From: Rallus limicola
Taxonomy: Eukaryota; Chordata; Aves; Gruiformes; Rallidae
Direction of reading: 5' to 3'
DNA: 64,000 bases
Assembly: GCA_022605955.1 (NCBI GenBank)
Contig: JAKCOZ010000001.1
Coordinates: forward strand, 97,186,211 to 97,250,210
Shown: positions 49,467 to 62,093 of the stretch, piece by piece
Layout: each line of letters starts with the position of its first letter
Numbering within the stretch: position 1 is the stretch's first letter
The notes under the pieces: generated by a model
Database searches by the model: none
Seen by the model: only the letters and a program-made list of their open reading frames with translations
What the model was told of the DNA's origin: nothing
Translations under genes and position numbers: made by a program

Positions 49467-52400
49467 GACCAATAAAACATTTTTAACAACTGCATTTCAG
49501 AGTTCTTTAATGACTAATAAATTCTTGTAGTAATTTTGTGTTCCATTTTTGATATGAGTCAAAACATTAAATTTGTAGATCCAGAATCAAACTGGTCAGT
49601 GAAACTAAGATCTTTAGTTGTTTAATAAATTCAGTGTTCTTAGACATGACTGGCAGAGCCAAAGTCTCTCACTAGCTCACTGCCTTCCCCTTCTCATATT
49701 CCCAACCATAAAGGCTACAAACCCACCACATCAACCAATGGCTCAGACAGTCATTTTAATTATTACAGATTTGAGGAATGCATTATAGTGATTACAGCGG
49801 CAGCTTGGGATCCAGGGGTCCAATTACTTGCTGTGCTGCAGACAGGCTGTCTGACTTCTGGTTTTACTTTTCTGTACCCTGTTTTCCCAGATGGAGTAAT
49901 AACAGATGAAACTTCAGAAAGATAATTGAGGATAAATGTATTAAAGGCTGTGTGTTGCTCAACAGCTCCAGGAATAGCACTGAGTAAGTACCTAAAACAG
50001 AGGATTTTAAGTGATTCCCCATCTTTATAGCTGTCTGCCGTGAAACGCTGCAGAGCGCATTGAAATTAAGGTCTCCACAAAAATTCCTAGAGGCACTGGA
50101 AATTGCAGCAGAATCTTGCAGTGAACTTAAGTGAATGTGGAAATGAGCCTAGCTGTCCCATAATTATTTTGTTATTAAGCCTAATTTGTGCTTCTTTGAT
50201 TTCAGCCGGCAGGAAGGATGCATTCAGAGAGTGGTGGTATAAACACTTGAGTCGACTTTCTTTGCTAAGGTTGTAAGTGGCAAAAGAGGCAGGATTCAAC
50301 AACCCAAGGTAACAAATCCAGAGAGCTGCAAAAACGTGCAGGTACTTCAACGGCACTTAAGCGTGTGCTGTAAGAGAATCAAGTATTTAAGTGCTCTGCC
50401 AAATCCCTGCTTTATGTCAGAAATCTATTGAGATGAATGGAGCAGCTGAGACCTCTTCACAGTTTCGCTTCAGGCTGTCAAGACATTTCGAAGGTTCCCT
50501 TTGCAAATGTGATTTAGAAAAAGCAAAAGCGATCAGATATCTGGTGGAGCAAATCTCAGCGATAAAATTCTTCCCTGGCTGCTCTCAAAAGAATCAACAT
50601 GCCTTTTTTTAATTTATTTCCTAATAAATGAATTTAAAAATAAAAGTAATCATGCTCCTCTCCTACAGTCGTAGGACAGCACTTTGGGAAAGCAAAAATA
50701 GGCTTCTTCCCAGGAGCTTGGCACAGTATTCACTCCTTGGTTAGGCCTACGGACTGACTCCAGAAGACATTCTAAACATGGAAAGGATAGCCTGTCACTT
50801 TTGAGACAGCTGGGTCAGGAGAGGGCACCCAGGGAATCAGGTTGCAGCAGCAGTACCAGCAGCAGGAGCTCCAGCTGCTGCCAGGATTTCTGGAGGGGCT
50901 CCCCAAGCCCTGACCCCGCCAGGGAGCTGGCGTCCCCCATCCCGGGCAGGGGGGTTCCCTCTGGGCTGGCATGGTCCTGCTCCCTCCTGCAGCACAGGGC
51001 AGCAGTATTGGCTCTAGGAAAACATCCCCTCTGGGTATCAGCCATGGCTCCACGGCTAAATTCTGCACAAGGATATGAAGCAGAAAAGCCTTTCCCCTCA
51101 CCTCTTTGTTTTTGCGAAGCCACATACTGCCAAACACCCTCCTGACTTCAGTACAAAGACCTTCAGACAACAGAAAGGGCTTGGGTTTTGTCAGTACTGG
51201 TGGGCAAGAAGGTGTGTGGAGGGGAACAAAGCCAAGCCAGCCCAATCAAACCTGCTGATGATTTTAGCTGCTTCAATGGTAGGCTTTGGAGAAAGACTGC
51301 AGAAAACTGATTCCCTAACGGTTGATCCAATAGCCTGCAGAGATGCAAAGTCAACCAATTTACAGAAGCACACAAACCCCTAAGTACCCAAGAAGCCCTA
51401 CGTAACATAAAGCTGACACAAGCACAGAACCAATAGCACAGCAGATGGAATTAACAGGTTTTCCTGCAAAGAGTTAAGACTTGACGGACCACTAGATTGA
51501 AATATTAGCAAATCAACAGACAGGTGGGGAAAAAAACCCACCCAACAATGTTGTCTGTAGTCTGTTCAGATTTGGGCTTTTAAAAGCTAAAATGTAAATG
51601 CTAATTACTGCTGCCTATAATTGTGGCCCCAGAGGCACACAAGGAAGGGAAGACTGTTCCCACATATTCCCACTGAAATATGTAGGATACCTCATCTCAG
51701 TGTCCCTCCGCTCCTCAAATTTCACATGGGATTCGCCACAGTCCAGGAATCTGTGACTCACCCAGACCATGCAATACCACCTCACGGCAGTGAGGAGCTT
51801 TGGGATGATACATAATATATATCAAGGGGGAATATAGTATTTCCACCGTCTGCTTAAATGAGGTGTGGAAATGTCAGAGAGATTTTCATATTTATGCAGA
51901 TAGGCTTTCGGGAAGGCGGCAAGGCAGGCTGTGTGTCTTTGCACCCACGCAAGGAGAGCCACAGCAGTCAGCAGGCCTCACACTCTGCAGCAAAGGGTTT
52001 TCATGTGAAAAGACCGAAAGCCTGAGCAGCGCTGGCTGCATTGCAGCTGTTACCCTACCCTGGGGAAGCACACGAAAAACTAATGCCCACCTAGCTCTGA
52101 TGCATGGCTCTGTACCCCCCTGGAGAGGGGACAGTATGAGCATGGATGACGGCAACCCGAGAGCACCAGCGCTTGGAGAAAAAGACATGGCTGCTCTGCA
52201 GACTAATGCATGCGGGAGGGAGCCAAGATGGCTCAAGTGCCACAGCAAGCCCAGCTTGGCAGCAAGGGACCTGCAGAGGTTAGCCTGCCCTGAGAAGCAG
52301 AGTATTTCCACACAGCACTGCTCTGCCATGACTTGTCTGATGCTGGCACTCAACCCATCACAGCTACCTTTCCCAGAAAGCAGGGCACAGCGTACACAGG

Positions 52401-55400
52401 GCTGGCAGGCAGACATTTCTGCTTAAGTTACCTGCGATTCGCAGCTTTGAAGCTTAGTTCACAAACAGAACAGTAATGGGAAGGAAAAAGGAAGGAAAAC
52501 AAAACAAAAAAGCCAAAAATCCAAACAACAAGTGCCTCAATCCAACACCACTTCAAAAAGCAAACACACCCCCAAAACTGCTCAAGTAAGCGGATGGGGA
52601 GGGGGAAATGGGGGACAAACACAAGTGCCCTGTAAACCAAGTTTGCAAAAGCCCTAGTAGCAGCAATCAGGGTTTACAAGTACACTCAAGCACTGTACAC
52701 AGCTTAATCCAAATCTGTCCTGCATGTCAAAACCTCTCACTAAGAAGTTCTGCTAAATTCAGAGACAGATCACATGTGTGACCACTGTCCATGCTTTTGG
52801 CACTCTTCAAACAAGAGCTAATCTCAGCCTACTTTATTCTTATTCTAACAGGTGAAATAAAAATAATCACTCCTAGATGTGGAAAACTTCACCTTTATGA
52901 TTTACCCCGTAACTGAGTAATTGACAGAAATTTCACTCAATGCCTTAGCACAGACCCACGCACATACACTTGCTCATACAGAGAGCTGTTCCTCCAGCAC
53001 TATTTGTAGTTCTGTAGCGACACTGAAAAGGGCATCTTCGAGTTCATTGCTGGATCAGGATCTGCTAACACAGACATGAGCTCAGGAACATGCTCTCTGC
53101 CAACTCTTTGCCAGCTGTACCATGAAAAGGAACAGACGTCCCGGCCTGCAGGTGCCACCCATGAAGCATCTGACATATGAAACTGCCCCATGAGCCACTG
53201 TTCAGTGGTCTTCTGCTATTGAAGACAAAAAGGGCAGACACTAAATAAGGCAGAAAAGTTACATCCTGCCCTATCCCCCAACTCCAGTAAGGGCTGGTAT
53301 CCCTAAGTAGCATGTATACTAAATCTTAACTAACTTAGGTACTGTGTTTGTCAAAGCTTAGAAGTACAGCAAGCAGAGACTTCTGGTTAGTTGAGTCTTC
53401 TTATTCAAGAAAACAAGAGTAAACAGGCACAAAAAGAGAAAGATGTGTTTTCAGGATAGAGGGGTGAATAATGTACTCCTATATTAAACAGAACAAAGGA
53501 CACACCTTTCTGATCATTGTAAGCCACTTGCCTACAAATAATAAATTCAAAGTAAACTAACAGCCAGATTCCCATTCCCTCCAACACCTACAAAACCAAA
53601 TCACTTATTATGCCTTTGACTCTACGTCAGCTCCCCAAGAATGAAGCTTGATTAATATGCAGAGAAGAAATCAATGTCCTCTTCTGGATAATCATGCTTT
53701 TGAGTTACGATCAATGCACGCAGATAATGCATTTTCACACAGCTCTGACCTTCCGCTTGCGGGAGGGGATGTGAAGGTACAGGCACTTATCCAAAGCACT
53801 ACAGTAAAACTGCGCATTTCTTGCATTTGTTGGAATAACTGCACTTCTTCCAGTGAGCTGTCATATGGCAAGTCACTTTATGCTTTTATAACTGAGAGTG
53901 GGTTTCACAGAGGCCAAACTGCGACAAAGCACTAAGTAGTAACGTGCAGCTCTTACTGACAGTAGTAGCTGTATTCCACCTGGGACGAAGCGTTTCATAC
54001 TTAGTTAGGAACAAGAGCCACTATCTAGGTGTTTTAACAGCATAGGCTTCAGCTAACCAAACTTCCATAGCAAGGTTAACTATAGGGTCACAGTCGCACA
54101 GTGTTTAATTATATGCTAAAAACTCCCATATATCCATGTTAAAGACACTGATGATTTACAAGGGTTTTTTTTTTTTCCAGTGAGTGAGAGGACAATACAG
54201 TTTCTATTGCGATAGGAAGTTTATGCTTATTGTAGATGAAGTTTCTAAAGGCTGTGGACACAGAAATGGCTCACATTATCAGTTAAGTGGGAAAGGAAAA
54301 TTCTGCATTAGAAAGTCTCTACTAGTTCAACTATAATATAAAAGGGATTTTTTTTTTTTATTTCCAAAGGAGCAATAAAACTAAACTGAATTAAAGATAG
54401 GACACAAAAACCAACTTTAGTGAAACCCTGTGAGAAGATGCTAACAACATCCTACAAAGAAAGTCATAGAAAGTCCTCACCTTACCACCATGCCCTAATT
54501 AATCTGCAAACTTTAGTAACATAAATCCCTAAGCAAAATACTAAAAACCTGTGAAGTCATACAGACGTATACAGAGATGATTGGTTAGTTAATAATACCC
54601 TCAAGCATTAGGAATCGGGCTGAAACTCAACCTCTGCCATGAGACAAATCAGAACAATTAAAATACCTACTTAGCTAAATAACGATGAAAGCTATTTACT
54701 GCCACAAAGCCACGGTAGGAACAGTGGATGGCTGGCAAGGGTAAGTGTTTAACTACCCCTCAGCATAAGGGCACACACTTTGAAGCAATTGCTCAAATTT
54801 TACGTTGATAAAAATAACAAACATTTTATGAAGAAAGATAATATGCTGTCACCAAGTTGTAGAAAAGAGCTCTTAGTAATACAGTTTATATGTGTCTTTC
54901 ACGAGCGCTGCACAAAGGAAATAATTGCACAATAGAAATAAGAGACTATTTACTGTTACCGCTTGCTCCATTAATGTCAAGGAAGTTGCAACAGGTGCTC
55001 GTACCCATTTAAAAACCGTATAAAACAAAACAATACAATGCAGACGTGTGATTGATTTCTGAAGAAAGCGTGTTATTTCCTAATCTAACAACACGACCCC
55101 AAAAATAAAAGGCCTATTAAAAATAAATCTATTACTCCACACTTGCATGGAAGTATTAGCTAATTTAGGACCATCTTTCAGGGCGCCTGTCAAACCAACC
55201 ACATCACTAAGCCTTTATAAAGCCATATGCCCAAAGTGTCAGTTACATGAACAACCTGACTGCCATGTTCAGATGTGTCTAAAATTAAGCCTGTGCTCAA
55301 GAGCAAGCAGGGCCAGCGCATCAGGGTCTAACTGGCTGCTAGTGAGCGCCACCTCGATCTCAAGAGAAAAAAGCCATCTCTGTCACCATGAAAAACAATG

Positions 55401-58221
55401 CCAGTAATAAACTATTTCAGAAGCTGCACATTTTTGTGTATACAAACACATGGTTCCACAAGAATTTTTGTCTGGTTTAAGTGTAAAGCTGTGCCAAAAT
55501 GCGTAGCCTTGCCCTGACGTATCACCCTGCACCAACACAAGCATTCCGACAGAAAGCTCCTACAAGGCAAGTTGGCCCAGGGACCTCATTGCCACCAAAA
55601 GAAACCCCAAAGATACTGCCAAGCAGGTGCTTCACAGTTGTGCCTGTGGTAACTCTGGACTACTAAAGCAGTATGAGGAAGGACAAAGAATAGGGACTCT
55701 TCATTCCATTGCCAAACCCAATTTGCACCAAATGAAAGTGAGAAGAACCTTGCCATCAGTGAGATTCTCCAAAAGGAAACCCCAGCTCCAGGTAGAGCAT
55801 TTGTGAATTGAGAAGAGTTCATGGGTGAGATAAAGCTGCCTTTTTAAGAGCATATTCTAAATGCAATTAAAAAAAGTAAGAATTATCAGTGTATTCTTCA
55901 GAACCCCTTTGAAATCTGAAAGGATGACCGAATAATTGATTCAAATATTTTAATTTTTCTATTTTACTAAGGCATCCTGTGAAGCTGGAGTCTAAATCCT
56001 ATTAAACTGAACTTAGTTTGTCCATCCTTAAAATAGATTTGACATACAAACACACACACAAGGTCAAGGTCACAGATCAGCAAGAAAGATTACAAAGAGG
56101 ACTGATGTAAGAGCTGGCATTTGATCAAAGCTCCTGGATATATTTTTTTTTAGTACACTTACCAGAAATACCACTACATTTTCTTCACACTGGTACATGT
56201 TTTAAGTATCCCCTGCCTTTAAGAGCAGCTGCCCTCTGCTTATTTATTTTAACAGGAGATGTCAGGCAGCATATCAAGTAAACTGATGAAGAACTCTTAT
56301 GTTAAATCATAAGGAAGTGGAAGACACTGCTTTCTGCCACCCTTTTCACCCTATTCAGCCATGTGCTGATACATATTAAATACAAATCCAAAAGAAAAGT
56401 CCACTCACAAATACAGGATATGACAGCAGGACCACATCTAGATAATCAGAACCTCTGTAACTTCACGCAGTCTTGAGTTTTTATCTCAATATAGCAAGTG
56501 TATACTTGGATGTGCACTTTCCAAGCACTACACTTGCTGATCTGTTCTAATTATCTGTGTGCACAACATATATTTCTCAATTTTAAAAAACCCAAACTCT
56601 TAAAACAAGGTCTGTGCAAAACACAATCAAACCAACCTCTTCCGTAATCAGGACAACATTTACCTCCTAGAAAGCTGCTTTAATGCTGAACGCTGAGTAA
56701 GTCAGCAGATTAAACAGAGAAGCAACAGTTGAACAACTCATTAAAACTCAGCTGCTGAAAATAGTTAGCAATGAAAGTCATTTACTGATCTATCCATTCG
56801 TCCACCCACCAATACATTCTCAAAGCTTTAAACACATGCTGAAGAATATTTAGCTTACAGGTCACGTCCACCAGACGTACCTTCTGACACTTAAGCAAGA
56901 GGAAGAGGTGTCTTGGGGGACACAGTGTCATATGACATTCGAAGGTGTACCACTGTCACAAAGTTCAGATCCTCCTTATTATAAGTAGCAATTTAAAGAG
57001 CAGTGTGGCTTGTACTCTTACTTCTGAACCCCAACTTTCCACACCAGCACAGCTCTGATGTTAGTCTAGACATGACTGGGAGCAGTTTATATTTAGACAA
57101 AGGGCTACATCTATAAATAGGACCCTGTGTGTCAGTATAAAACTTTTTGGAACCCATCTGGGGTGACCTGTGTAACTCACTTGTACATGGGCATCCCAGA
57201 CATCGTCAGTAAAATTTTCATGCCATCATTCCCCCTTCTCATTTCAGCTGCATTTCAACATTCATTTACTGTTTTTTCTCCATTTAGTTTTCAGAGGTAT
57301 TATATTTTCAGCACTCCACCTGTGTAATTGGGTTGGCTCAGCTACCAATGAAAAGGCCTTAAATGAAAAAGACCAAAAAAAAAAATTAAAAAAGCAAGCA
57401 TAAAAAGATGCCTTCTTGAAAACATCCGTTATAAGAATTAGACTGTCACCCTTTTAAGCTCTCATACGGCCTGAGCTACTAGAGCCAGCTACAAATCACT
57501 CCTGAAGCTTGGGCTATAGAGCTTCCCAGCACAACTGCGTAGGTGTTTTCAGTCCTGATAGCAATTCACCAGATCTTAAACCAGTCACTGGTTTACAAAT
57601 TGACTTAAGTTGTAGACCTCAGAGCAATACAATTGTGCTCTTCTTTATTCCCTCCCTTCCTAAACCCTTTCAGCAAAATGGGAGAAGAGGAGAGGTTTGG
57701 GATTTTGGTGTGTCTGGTTTTGTTGTGAGGTTGTGGTTTTGTTTTGTTTTTTTTTCCAAGCAGAATTTCTATCCTTTCTATTTTGTGAAAGGCTGGGAAA
57801 GCTTCTTACTGCACTGAAGTGTTGGGAAGTAAATAAATAGTATCAGGCAATAATTAGGGTTCAAGATTGAAAAAAAAAATAACAGAAGTTCATTCAACAT
57901 CTGCAAATGAATCTGCAACTTATCAAACACATAAAAGTGCATGTAAGACACTTCACAACCTCAAACATTCTAGGAAACACATCAGTTTATTAGCAGTATA
58001 GTTACTCAACACTTCAAGCACAGACGCAAGTATATTTGGAGTTCTACAGATTAAGTTTACTAATGCATGAAAAAGCTTTTACTTTAATGTTGCCATATTA
58101 CAGTGAGTAACTATTGATTTAGTACCATGTTATGTCTTCTCTCATGCTTACACTATAAAAAACCCCAAAACTTTAATCATTATAACTAAACCTTTAATAA
58201 AACAAGTTAGCAGCAAGTTGG

Positions 58222-58268
58222 GTTGGGTTTTTGTGGTGTGGTATGGTGTGTGTGTGTGTGGGGGGGGT
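58222..58268. repeat. GT-rich microsatellite with G run
   Basis: Imperfect GGTGTGGT units, then (TG)n, then a run of G, inside the NRIP1 5' intron. Confidence 0.85.
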
Positions 58269-60351
58269 TCCCCTCTCTGTTAAATAGAAGTACACACTCT
58301 TTATACACAAACCGCAGGAGAGGGGGCCAGTTCTACTTTTAAATTCTGGATCCAAGTGGTGGGGATGTGGCAGGGAGCTGTTGGCGAGCAGAGGGGGTTT
58401 TGGTCTCTTTCTTACTGTGACACCATGGAGAAAATATCCAAAGCTCAGCTTTACGCCATTCCTCTTTGGGAAGCTCAAAGAGGCAGAGCCACAGCTTTCA
58501 GCACAAAGAGCCTAACAGAAACCATTTCAAGGGTGCTGCCTCTGAAAAGGGGGCAATGGCAAGCTGCAAGAAATGACTAGCCAATATAGCAACAAAAGCG
58601 AGTATGACAGCTGGCACAAAGAGAGCACTTCTGATCAATTCAGTAGTCAAGCAGGCCACAACAACAGATTATCTTAAAGCACTGGACGGCTGCCAATATG
58701 CAATGTCTAAAGGTATCACTTGATTTATTTAAAAAAAACAACACAACACCCTATTGTCTGTGGTTATATTTACATGTGTGAAATGTCAAATAAAGGTTTT
58801 TTTAAATGTTAAAACATTATTTTCTTGACTAGTTTAATAGTCAACTTTTAACTTTGCATTTTCTTTTTACTTTTTTTGTTAATGAGTAGATCTAAGGATT
58901 TTAATAGGACAACAAAACAACAGCAAGATTATGCACACAAACAGGGCACAGCAAGGGATTTGCTTTTCTAAACAAGATGTGCAAGACCAGTTATTCCAAC
59001 TTTCCTGTTCCTCAATTTGTTTGACACACACCAACCATAGCAGGTGATCTGTTTTCCTACATGCTAGGAGTCTGATGCTAATTCATCATCCAACAAAGGC
59101 AGCTACTGGTAACAACGAAAGGCAGTGGGAGGTAGGTGGTATATTTCCCTCCGTAAAGCTTGTCTCAGCTTGGGGGAGGAGGGGGAAGGGGGAGCAGAAC
59201 TCTCAGAAATCTCTCAGGAGTTGTAATTACAGCCTTAATCCATCCACTTGATGCCAATTGACAAAAGCAGAGAGAGGGAAATTGTCATAAAACGCAAGAC
59301 CTAAGAGTCGTGCATCTAGCAAATGAACACATGAAACTCCAACAAAGTAGCTTAAACTACATCTCACATAGTGTAAAGTTATTATCTAATAGTTATTATC
59401 CATAACCACAACTCTATTGACTCAGCTGATCAGGCTAGGTATTATTTCCAGCTTAATCTGCCATGGTAGAGATCTGAGTATGGCTGACAGGTCACAACCC
59501 ATGTCCTTTGTGTTATATAAAGCCATCTTTCCTTGATGTAGCTGGAAGAGTCATTTCCCAGCTCAATATACCATCAATAAGTAACTCCAGCATTTTCTGC
59601 ATCAATACATAGTAAGGCATTCTCAGTGACCTGAAGATAAGTTTCATTGACTGCCTGTATTCTTACTAAACTGTACCTTTTTTTTTTTTGTTTGTTAATT
59701 TCTTCTCTTTTTTAGAGCCTTTATACAAACCCTGTCGTAAAGCTAAAGAAGGTGGCTTTCATTGAGCCCCCACTGCAAAATTTCACCAGTGAATGGTACA
59801 AAAAGAACCACTAAGGACTATGTTAACGTGGCTTCATTCACCAGCAGTTCAGGCTCATACGTACCTGCAAAATCTTACAGAACCACAAGACAACTCACAA
59901 TTACCAAGTTAATGCAGAAGTGGAGCATACTGGACAGGGAGGTACAAGCCAAACAGGGCAACAAGGGCAAAGGGAAAATCAGAAAAGAAAAAAGAAATAC
60001 ATCCAAACCCTGAAGCCACTCTTTTCAAAGAGACTTTACGCTCTAAAAGCATACAAATTAAAATCCATCTGTTGCAAGAAGGCCAGAAGTTCTGGTGGGC
60101 AGGTGATCACGTTTCCAGCTTCCCATGAAACTTTTAGCAGATTGTTAGCTTGGCACCCTTGTTAGAGATCTCAAGAGAGAGATCAAAGACTATCTGGGGA
60201 TGTGAAATAAACTACCCTCTGACTCAGAATTTTCAAAAGCGATAAGGACCAAAGCTAGTGTGAATTAGATAAGGGTTAGAGAGAGGCCAGGGATGAGAGA
60301 AAAATACAGGTTAATAAACTTCCTCCCAAGTTCAGGGTCAGAAGCTCATAC

Positions 60352-60400
60352 CTTTCAAGCGTCAACGCTGGATCTTTGCGAATCTGGTTTTCACTCCACC
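60352..60400 (-). other. NRIP1: Candidate noncoding 5' exon of NRIP1 (49 nt)
   Basis: On the minus strand the segment is flanked by a pyrimidine-rich acceptor (TATTTATTTTTGGCAG) and a consensus donor (AAAG followed by GTATGAG). Its 49 nt hold three CpGs in an otherwise CpG-poor intron, which may reflect constraint. It lies about 15.7 kb upstream of the coding exon, on the same strand. NRIP1 is known to have noncoding upstream exons; assigning this segment as one is inference. Confidence 0.35.
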
Positions 60401-60959
60401 CTGCCAAAAATAAATACATTATAATCAGCTTGTAAAACCTTATTTTGGAAAACAACTTTATTTCTACTGTAACAGGAAAGTCATTCTCTTAAATCAGTAT
60501 TAGGTCACGAAGAGGAGCCTGCCTTACTCCTGAACAAGGTATTAACAGACTAAGTCAGAGTTTTTCCCTGAAGTTCATTATACTTATGTGGTCAGCTTGT
60601 GACAGTACCAGACCTTGACAAACAAAACTGAGGTGAGCAAGCTGGCAAATGTAATGTGCTAGGACAGAGGGCATAGGTATCCTTGCCTGGTTAATACATC
60701 TGCTGTCAAAAAAGTTGTCATCAGGAGATTGTCTTTATTCTGACACTCCCGCTATCCATTTACCTATGATGACTTAGAAAAAATTTACAAAGAAGGAGAA
60801 AAAGCCACCATACAGCAAACCCTTGACTTGGCATTCTACTTTTCTAAAACCTTACTTGTCTTGCCCATTATCCTCAAGTTAGCCTCAATTAGTCTTTTCT
60901 CAGGTCCCTAAATTCTACAACCCACATTTCGGTAACGTTACCAACATCCAACAGCCCTT

Positions 60960-61480
60960 GTGCACTGCATGAAACACAGCTGCTATCACAATCCTCCCCC
61001 TCGAGACACTCTGGCCATATAACCCTCTATTTCAAGGTTTCAATTGTTTTTCTCTTGCTCTAGATTAAGTTTAAAATTTCCCATCTGAGTTCTACAGACA
61101 TTAATCACTCTTTCATTTCTACCCACATCACCTAACCACTTCTTGTGCCCTCCTTCCTTTCCCTTCTGTTTCCACAAACACTGGTTTTTACTGTAATACT
61201 GGGGCACCTCTCACACAGGAAATGCCACTAGGCTTCTGCATTACTCCCCAGGCGAAGATCATTGACACTCTGGAGGCTATTTCTCCCTCTCCTCCAACAG
61301 CAAATCACCACAGCAAAGAATTAATCCAAATCCACCAAAACACCTCTTGCAAAGCCACGAACCAAAATAAAAATGACATATGTTGCTTGCCTGTCCTCAC
61401 AGACTGGCACTGTAACGTTTATTCCCCTTCCCTCATCACAGCCTGTATGAAGTATAAAATAAATATACTGGCACCTGTGA
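60960..61480 (+). mobile_element. Possible second ancient LINE-like remnant
   Basis: A C/T-rich plus-strand tract (about 60.98-61.17 kb) leads to CCCTTCCCTCATCACAGCC and AAAATAAATATACTGGC, loosely like the 26.6-kb candidate. The resemblance is weak. Confidence 0.2.
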
Positions 61481-62054
61481 GATGCTAAGTGCATGCTTAA
61501 TATGGGGTCAGCAGGAAAACAATTAAATGAAGCCCTGGAGTAGCACTGGCTGCCAGAACAAGTATGTTTTCCTTTCCTCTTGCAAAAGAAAAAAAGACAT
61601 TCATTGTTTCTGCAGAACAACAACGCACGTTCCTGCTGCAGTTTTCACCTGATACCCTTCTTTTACTATGTACGATTGGAGGGGAAGGACAGAACACAAA
61701 GGTTAAGGATATGGAAAAAAGGGGTACAGAACGACTAAGACACAATCAACAAGGGTGAAGATGCAGTGTGAAAGGGTTCCCCTTCTCTGGAGCTGCTGCC
61801 ATTAAAGAAGTCCATTGAAAGCTCCTTTCCTCCCCTGGCTAGTACAATGACAAGATTCCTACCTCTATGCAATCTATTTTCACTTCAGAGGGGCAAAGAT
61901 GGAAGAAAGACCAGAGTAGGAAAGGAAATGCTGCTCGTAGGAAAACTTACTTTCAGAGCAATGGCATTTATTTATTTATTTTTAATCACGACAGCAATTG
62001 GTTTGCCAAACATGACATGAACAAGGAAACTTTTGAGGAAGGCAGAGAAAGTAC

Positions 62055-62093
62055 CTGTCCCAGGGACTGGTTAAACAAACCCAAACCCTTTTC
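62055..62093 (-). other. Second candidate noncoding exon upstream of NRIP1 (39 nt)
   Basis: The minus strand shows a strong acceptor (CCTTTGTTTCACAG) and a donor CAG/GTACTT 39 nt apart. Splice-like pairs occur by chance in a 19-kb intron, and this one has no additional support such as CpG content. Confidence 0.22.

Noticed and set aside
50800..51050. GC-rich patch considered as an NRIP1 CpG-island promoter
   Set aside because: It is GC-rich but has few CpGs, and no initiation context was seen; the promoter is more likely outside the window.
52425..52520. Possible exon bounded by a CAG/GTAACT donor on the minus strand near 52428
   Set aside because: The only acceptor with a good pyrimidine tract leaves an exon of about 20 nt, and no other support exists.
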